NCBI GenBank assembly: GCA_038993745.2
Contig: CP160629.1
Location: forward strand, 434,001 to 498,000
Origin: Aliivibrio fischeri
GTDB lineage: Bacteria > Pseudomonadota > Gammaproteobacteria > Enterobacterales > Vibrionaceae
Length of the DNA: 64,000 nucleotides
Reading direction: 5' to 3'
Shown here: piece by piece, positions 59,975 through 64,000 of the stretch
Position numbering within the stretch: the first letter of the stretch is position 1
How the letters are laid out: each line of letters opens with the position of its first letter
Translations under genes and position numbers: made by a program
The notes under the pieces: model-generated
What the model was told of the DNA's origin: nothing
Seen by the model: the letters and a program-made list of their open reading frames with translations, nothing else
Databases searched by the model: none

Positions 59975-61957
59975 TTGAGTGACATGGCAAAAAATCTAAT
60001 ATTATGGCTGGTTATCGCTGTTGTTTTAATGTCGGTATTCCAGAGTTTTGGACCAGGTGATAGCTCTGGTCGTTCAATTGACTATACGACTTTTGTTAAA
60101 GAAGTAGGTAATAGTCAAGTACAAGAAGCAACCTTTAATAATCGTGAGATTAAGGTAATGAAACGTGACGGCACTCGTTACGTAACATATATGCCAGTAT
60201 TCCAAGATCCTAAGTTGCTTGATGACCTAATTAACCAAAATGTAATCGTTAAAGGTACACCACCAGAAGAGCAGAGCTTACTTGAGTCTATCTTCATCTC
60301 GTGGTTCCCAATGATTCTTCTTATTGGTGTTTGGATCTTCTTCATGCGTCAGATGCAAGGTGGCGGTGGCAAAGGAGCTATGTCCTTTGGCAAGAGTAAA
60401 GCCAAGATGATGACTGAAGAGCAAATCAAAACAACATTTGATGATGTTGCTGGCTGTGATGAAGCAAAAGAAGATGTAAAAGAGTTAGTTGATTACTTGC
60501 GCGAACCAAGCCGTTTCCAAAAACTGGGTGGTAAAATTCCAACTGGTGTTTTATTGGTTGGTCCTCCAGGTACAGGTAAAACGTTGATTGCAAAAGCGAT
60601 TGCCGGTGAAGCAAAAGTACCTTTCTTCTCAATTTCTGGTTCTGATTTTGTTGAGATGTTTGTGGGTGTTGGTGCGTCACGTGTTCGTGATATGTTTGAA
60701 CAAGCGAAAAAATCATCACCTTGTATTATCTTCATTGATGAAATCGATGCTGTAGGTCGCCAACGTGGTGCTGGTGTTGGTGGTGGTAATGATGAGCGTG
60801 AGCAAACATTGAACCAAATGCTAGTTGAAATGGATGGCTTTGAAGGTAACGAAGGCATCATTGTTATTGCTGCGACTAACCGTCCAGACGTACTTGATGC
60901 AGCATTACTACGTCCAGGTCGTTTCGACCGTCAAGTTGTTGTTGGTCTACCTGATATCCGTGGTCGTGAGCAGATCCTTCAAGTTCATATGCGTAAAGTA
61001 CCATTAGGTGCTGGCGTAGAACCATCGTTGATTGCTCGTGGTACTCCTGGCTTCTCTGGTGCAGATCTAGCTAACTTAGTAAACGAAGCTGCTTTGTTTG
61101 CGGCGCGCGGCAATAAGCGTGTTGTTTCAATGGTTGAGTTTGAATTAGCGAAAGATAAAATCATGATGGGCGCAGAGCGTAAATCAATGGTTATGTCTGA
61201 AGAAACTAAAGAATCAACAGCATATCATGAAGCAGGCCATGCGATTGTTGGTCGTTTAGTTCCTGAACATGATCCAGTATACAAAGTATCTATCATTCCA
61301 CGTGGTCGAGCGTTGGGTGTAACTATGTATCTACCAGAACAAGATCGTATCAGCATGAACCGTCAACATTTAGAATCGATGATTTCGAGTCTATATGGTG
61401 GTCGTTTAGCTGAGGAATTGATTTACGGTGTTGATAAGGTATCAACTGGTGCATCGAACGATATTGAACGCGCAACAGATATTGCTCGTAAAATGGTAAC
61501 GCAATGGGGCTTCTCTGATGCTCTAGGTCCTCTACTTTATGCAGAAGATCAAGGCGACCCGTTCTCTGGTCACGGTGGTTCTCATCAACCTAAGCATGTT
61601 TCTCCAGAAACACTGCAATTAATTGATGCTGAGATCCGTACTATCATTGATCGTAACTATGCTCGTGCAAGACAGATCCTTGAAGATAATATGGATATCA
61701 TGCATGCGATGAAAGATGCGTTGATGAAGTTTGAAACCATTGATGCCGGTCAGATTGATGATCTCATGGATCGTAAAGCTGATATTCGCGAACCACAAGG
61801 GTGGGGTGATAATAACCCACAGCCTCAAGCGAAGACTGAAGCACCAGTAGAAAAAGAAGAAACAGAATCAAAAGCAGAAGAGAAGGTTGAAGAAACAAAA
61901 GAACAACCAACTCCAACTGATGAAACAAAAAATGATTCTGAATCATCTGAAAAGTAA
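59975..61957 (+). CDS. ftsH: ATP-dependent zinc metalloprotease FtsH (660 aa)
   Basis: FtsH is a membrane-anchored hexameric AAA+ protease that degrades LpxC, sigma-32 and misassembled membrane proteins. Two transmembrane segments flank a periplasmic domain; Walker A is GPPGTGKT near residue 195, Walker [24 protein letters not shown], and zinc site HEAGH near 417. The start TTG at 59975 (MSDMAKNL) has GGGG 8 nt upstream and matches the V. cholerae N-terminus as I recall it; ATG at 59984 is the E. coli-like alternative. The segment around residue 530 ([11 protein letters not shown]) departs from the usual GEVFLGR. Confidence 0.96.
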   Translation: MSDMAKNLILWLVIAVVLMSVFQSFGPGDSSGRSIDYTTFVKEVGNSQVQEATFNNREIKVMKRDGTRYVTYMPVFQDPKLLDDLINQNVIVKGTPPEEQSLLESIFISWFPMILLIGVWIFFMRQMQGGGGKGAMSFGKSKAKMMTEEQIKTTFDDVAGCDEAKEDVKELVDYLREPSRFQKLGGKIPTGVLLVGPPGTGKTLIAKAIAGEAKVPFFSISGSDFVEMFVGVGASRVRDMFEQAKKSSPCIIFIDEIDAVGRQRGAGVGGGNDEREQTLNQMLVEMDGFEGNEGIIVIAATNRPDVLDAALLRPGRFDRQVVVGLPDIRGREQILQVHMRKVPLGAGVEPSLIARGTPGFSGADLANLVNEAALFAARGNKRVVSMVEFELAKDKIMMGAERKSMVMSEETKESTAYHEAGHAIVGRLVPEHDPVYKVSIIPRGRALGVTMYLPEQDRISMNRQHLESMISSLYGGRLAEELIYGVDKVSTGASNDIERATDIARKMVTQWGFSDALGPLLYAEDQGDPFSGHGGSHQPKHVSPETLQLIDAEIRTIIDRNYARARQILEDNMDIMHAMKDALMKFETIDAGQIDDLMDRKADIREPQGWGDNNPQPQAKTEAPVEKEETESKAEEKVEETKEQPTPTDETKNDSESSEK

Positions 61958-61974
61958 GATGAAATAAGATAAAT

Positions 61975-62003
61975 GAAACCCCGAGTTATGCTCGGGGTTT
62001 TTG
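61975..62003 (+). terminator. Rho-independent terminator/attenuator between ftsH and folP
   Basis: AAACCCCGAG pairs perfectly with CTCGGGGTTT around TTATG, followed by a T run, 20 nt after the ftsH stop and 25 nt before folP. Confidence 0.85.
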
Positions 62004-62025
62004 TATTTATTAAAGGTGTAGAGTA

Positions 62026-62862
62026 ATGAAACTAATAAGTAAAAATAAATCCCTTTTATTAGATCGCTCTCATGTCATGGGAATACTTAACGTAACACCT
62101 GACTCTTTTTCTGACGGTGGCCAGTTTACCCATTTAGATGCTGCGCTTAAGCAAGCCGAAAAAATGGTTAATGCTGGGGTGAGTTTTATTGATATTGGTG
62201 GAGAGTCAACGCGACCTGGAGCCCCTGAAGTATCATTACAAGAAGAGCTAGATAGAGTATTACCAATCATCGAAGCCGTTCATCAACGTTTTGATACTTG
62301 GATATCTATTGATACAAGTAAAGCTGTCGTCATGGAAGAGGCAGTAAAAGCCGGTGCTGATTTAATTAATGATGTGAGGGCACTACAAGAGCCGAATGCC
62401 TTGGAAGTCGCAGCAAAAGCGAATGTTCCTGTTTGTTTGATGCATATGCAAGGGCAACCTCGAACTATGCAAACTAATCCTTCTTATCAAGACTTATTTA
62501 CCGACATATCGAGCTTTTTAAGTGAAAGAATAGATGCATGCCAATCGGTTGGTATCGCAAAAGATAAGTTAATTCTCGATCCTGGATTTGGTTTTGGTAA
62601 AACCTTGGCGCATAATTACCAGCTTCTTGCTGAGCTAGAGCGTTTTCATCAATTCGGTTTGCCGCTTCTTGCTGGGATGTCGAGAAAATCGATGGTTTTT
62701 AAGTTACTAGATGTAGAGCCGAAAATGGCAGTATCTGGCAGCTTGGCTTGTGCAACGATTGCAGCCATGAAAGGGGCGCAAATTATTCGTGTTCATGATT
62801 TTGAACAAACGATGGATATCGTAAAGGTTTGCCAAGCAACTTTAGAACAATCTCCTCATTAA
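62026..62862 (+). CDS. folP: Dihydropteroate synthase FolP (278 aa)
   Basis: FolP condenses p-aminobenzoate with dihydropterin pyrophosphate in folate synthesis and is the sulfonamide target. The pterin-binding signatures NVTPDSFSDGG near residues 22-32 and DIGGESTRPGA near 56-66 are intact, as is the LDPGFGFGKT loop near 183. Length is standard. The ftsH-folP-glmM order is conserved. Confidence 0.96.
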   Translation: MKLISKNKSLLLDRSHVMGILNVTPDSFSDGGQFTHLDAALKQAEKMVNAGVSFIDIGGESTRPGAPEVSLQEELDRVLPIIEAVHQRFDTWISIDTSKAVVMEEAVKAGADLINDVRALQEPNALEVAAKANVPVCLMHMQGQPRTMQTNPSYQDLFTDISSFLSERIDACQSVGIAKDKLILDPGFGFGKTLAHNYQLLAELERFHQFGLPLLAGMSRKSMVFKLLDVEPKMAVSGSLACATIAAMKGAQIIRVHDFEQTMDIVKVCQATLEQSPH

Positions 62863-62909
62863 AGAGTTGTTCAATTTAAATAAATTATTAAAAAAACATG
62901 GAGTACAAC

Positions 62910-64000
62910 ATGGCTGAACGTAAATATTTCGGAACTGATGGCGTTCGAGGATTAGTAGGGCAAGCACCTATCACACCTGATTTTGTTATGAAGCTTGGCT
63001 GGGCGGCAGGACAAGTTTTAGCTAAGCAAGGTACAAAAAAAGTCATTATTGGTAAAGATACGCGTATTTCTGGTTATATGCTTGAATCAGCATTAGAAGC
63101 AGGTTTAGCCGCTGCTGGATTACAAGCTAAATTTACGGGTCCGATGCCAACTCCAGCTGTGGCTTACCTTACTCAAACATTTCGTGCAGAAGCAGGTATT
63201 GTGATTTCAGCTTCTCATAATCCATACTACGATAATGGCATTAAATTCTTCTCATCAGAAGGGACAAAACTTCCGGATGACGTTGAAATGGCGATTGAAG
63301 CAGAGCTTGATAAGCCAATGACATGTGTTGAATCAGCCTTACTTGGTAAAGCTTCTCGTCTTAATGATGCTGCAGGTCGTTACATTGAATTTTGTAAAAG
63401 TACATTCCCTAAAGAATTGAGTCTTGCTGGTCTAAAAATTGTTATCGATTGTGCTAATGGTGCAACGTATCATATTGCTCCTAATGTGTTTAAAGAGCTA
63501 GGTGCAGAGATCATCACAATCGGTTGTGAACCAAATGGTACCAATATTAACCATGAAGTTGGTGCGACGGATGTTCGAGCTCTTCAAGCAAAAGTTGTTG
63601 AAGAAAAAGCCGATTTTGGTGTTGCATTTGATGGTGACGGTGACCGTATCATTATGGTGGATGAATTCGGCGAGAAAGTAGATGGCGACCAGATTGCGTA
63701 CATCATTGCTCGTGACGCACTGCGTCGTGGTGAGTTAAAAGGTGGTGTGGTTGGTACATTGATGACGAATATGGGGATGGAGGTTGCTTTACGTAATCTT
63801 GGAATTCCATTTGTTCGTTCAGATGTTGGTGACCGCTATGTGATGGAAAAACTTCTAGAAAACAAATGGTTAATTGGTGCGGAGAATTCAGGTCACGTTA
63901 TTCTTTTAGATAAAGTAACGACGGGCGATGCTATTGTTGCAGCGCTTCAAGTTATTGCGTCGATTGTAGGCAGTAAAATGTCATTAAAAGAATTATGTGA
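62910..64000 (+). CDS. glmM: Phosphoglucosamine mutase GlmM (5' part, cut by window end)
   Basis: GlmM converts glucosamine-6-phosphate to glucosamine-1-phosphate for peptidoglycan and LPS precursors. The N-terminus (M)[16 protein letters not shown], the phosphoserine loop [16 protein letters not shown] near residue 100, the Mg loop [13 protein letters not shown] near 240, and the sugar-binding [12 protein letters not shown] near 325 are all present. ATG at 62910 has GGAG upstream. About 363 of the expected 445 codons are inside the window; no stop is reached, so the gene runs off the right edge. Confidence 0.95.
   Translation, partial: MAERKYFGTDGVRGLVGQAPITPDFVMKLGWAAGQVLAKQGTKKVIIGKDTRISGYMLESALEAGLAAAGLQAKFTGPMPTPAVAYLTQTFRAEAGIVISASHNPYYDNGIKFFSSEGTKLPDDVEMAIEAELDKPMTCVESALLGKASRLNDAAGRYIEFCKSTFPKELSLAGLKIVIDCANGATYHIAPNVFKELGAEIITIGCEPNGTNINHEVGATDVRALQAKVVEEKADFGVAFDGDGDRIIMVDEFGEKVDGDQIAYIIARDALRRGELKGGVVGTLMTNMGMEVALRNLGIPFVRSDVGDRYVMEKLLENKWLIGAENSGHVILLDKVTTGDAIVAALQVIASIVGSKMSLKELC

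Overview
This window looks like part of the larger chromosome of a Vibrionaceae bacterium, most likely an Aliivibrio close to A. fischeri. The evidence is AT-rich DNA (by eye, not computed), vibrio-specific proteins (VpsR, HlyU, NptA, an OmpU-type porin, a 283-residue ThyA) and a gene order I recall from Vibrio chromosomes, for example nptA-nhaR-hlyU-rpsT-murJ-ribF-ileS-lspA-fkpB-ispH and dacB-ompU-greA-yhbY-rlmE-ftsH-folP-glmM. No rRNA, tRNA, IS, prophage or CRISPR was seen. Almost everything is core housekeeping DNA.

Layout. 1-7 kb: minus-strand cluster yggS-proC-yggT-yggU, then DUF4426-rdgB-hemW, divergent from the twitching ATPases pilT-pilU. 7-12.6 kb: minus-strand ruvX, yqgE, gshB, rsmE, endA, sprT and metK (with MetJ boxes). 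13-18.7 kb: tkt, epd, pgk, fbaA (central carbon). 18.9-23.2 kb: srmB and trmN, brnQ, fldB. 23.3-29.8 kb: xerD, dsbC, recJ, prfB, lysS. 30-38 kb: vpsR, mutH, rppH, ptsP, a TauE-type permease, lgt, thyA. 38-41.5 kb: nptA, nhaR, hlyU, rpsT. 41.7-50 kb: murJ, ribF, ileS, lspA, fkpB, ispH, dapB. 50.6-55 kb: carAB. 55-64 kb: dacB, ompU, greA, yhbY, rlmE, ftsH, folP and the 5' part of glmM, cut by the window end.

The most striking observation is five places where one base appears to be missing from a homopolymer run: pilU (G run, 6649-6651), xerD (T run, 23350-23354), prfB (G run, 27211-27214), ptsP (C run, 33692-33694) and lgt (G run, 36753-36756). Four break the reading frame. The fifth fuses the two halves of the normally frameshift-controlled RF2 gene into one frame, removing the in-frame TGA. 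All five need the same repair, one added base in the run, and lgt is usually essential in Gram-negatives. Homopolymer undercalling in the sequence is therefore the simplest explanation, though real mutations are not excluded.

Other points for a second look are palindromic ATTAC-W-GTAAT motifs around nhaR, LacI/PurR-like operators upstream of tkt and fbaA, a cluster of GATC sites and DnaA-box-like 9-mers between mutH and rppH, several near-palindromic intergenic elements, and a DsbC with a lipobox-like signal peptide. I did not find a convincing novel multi-gene system.
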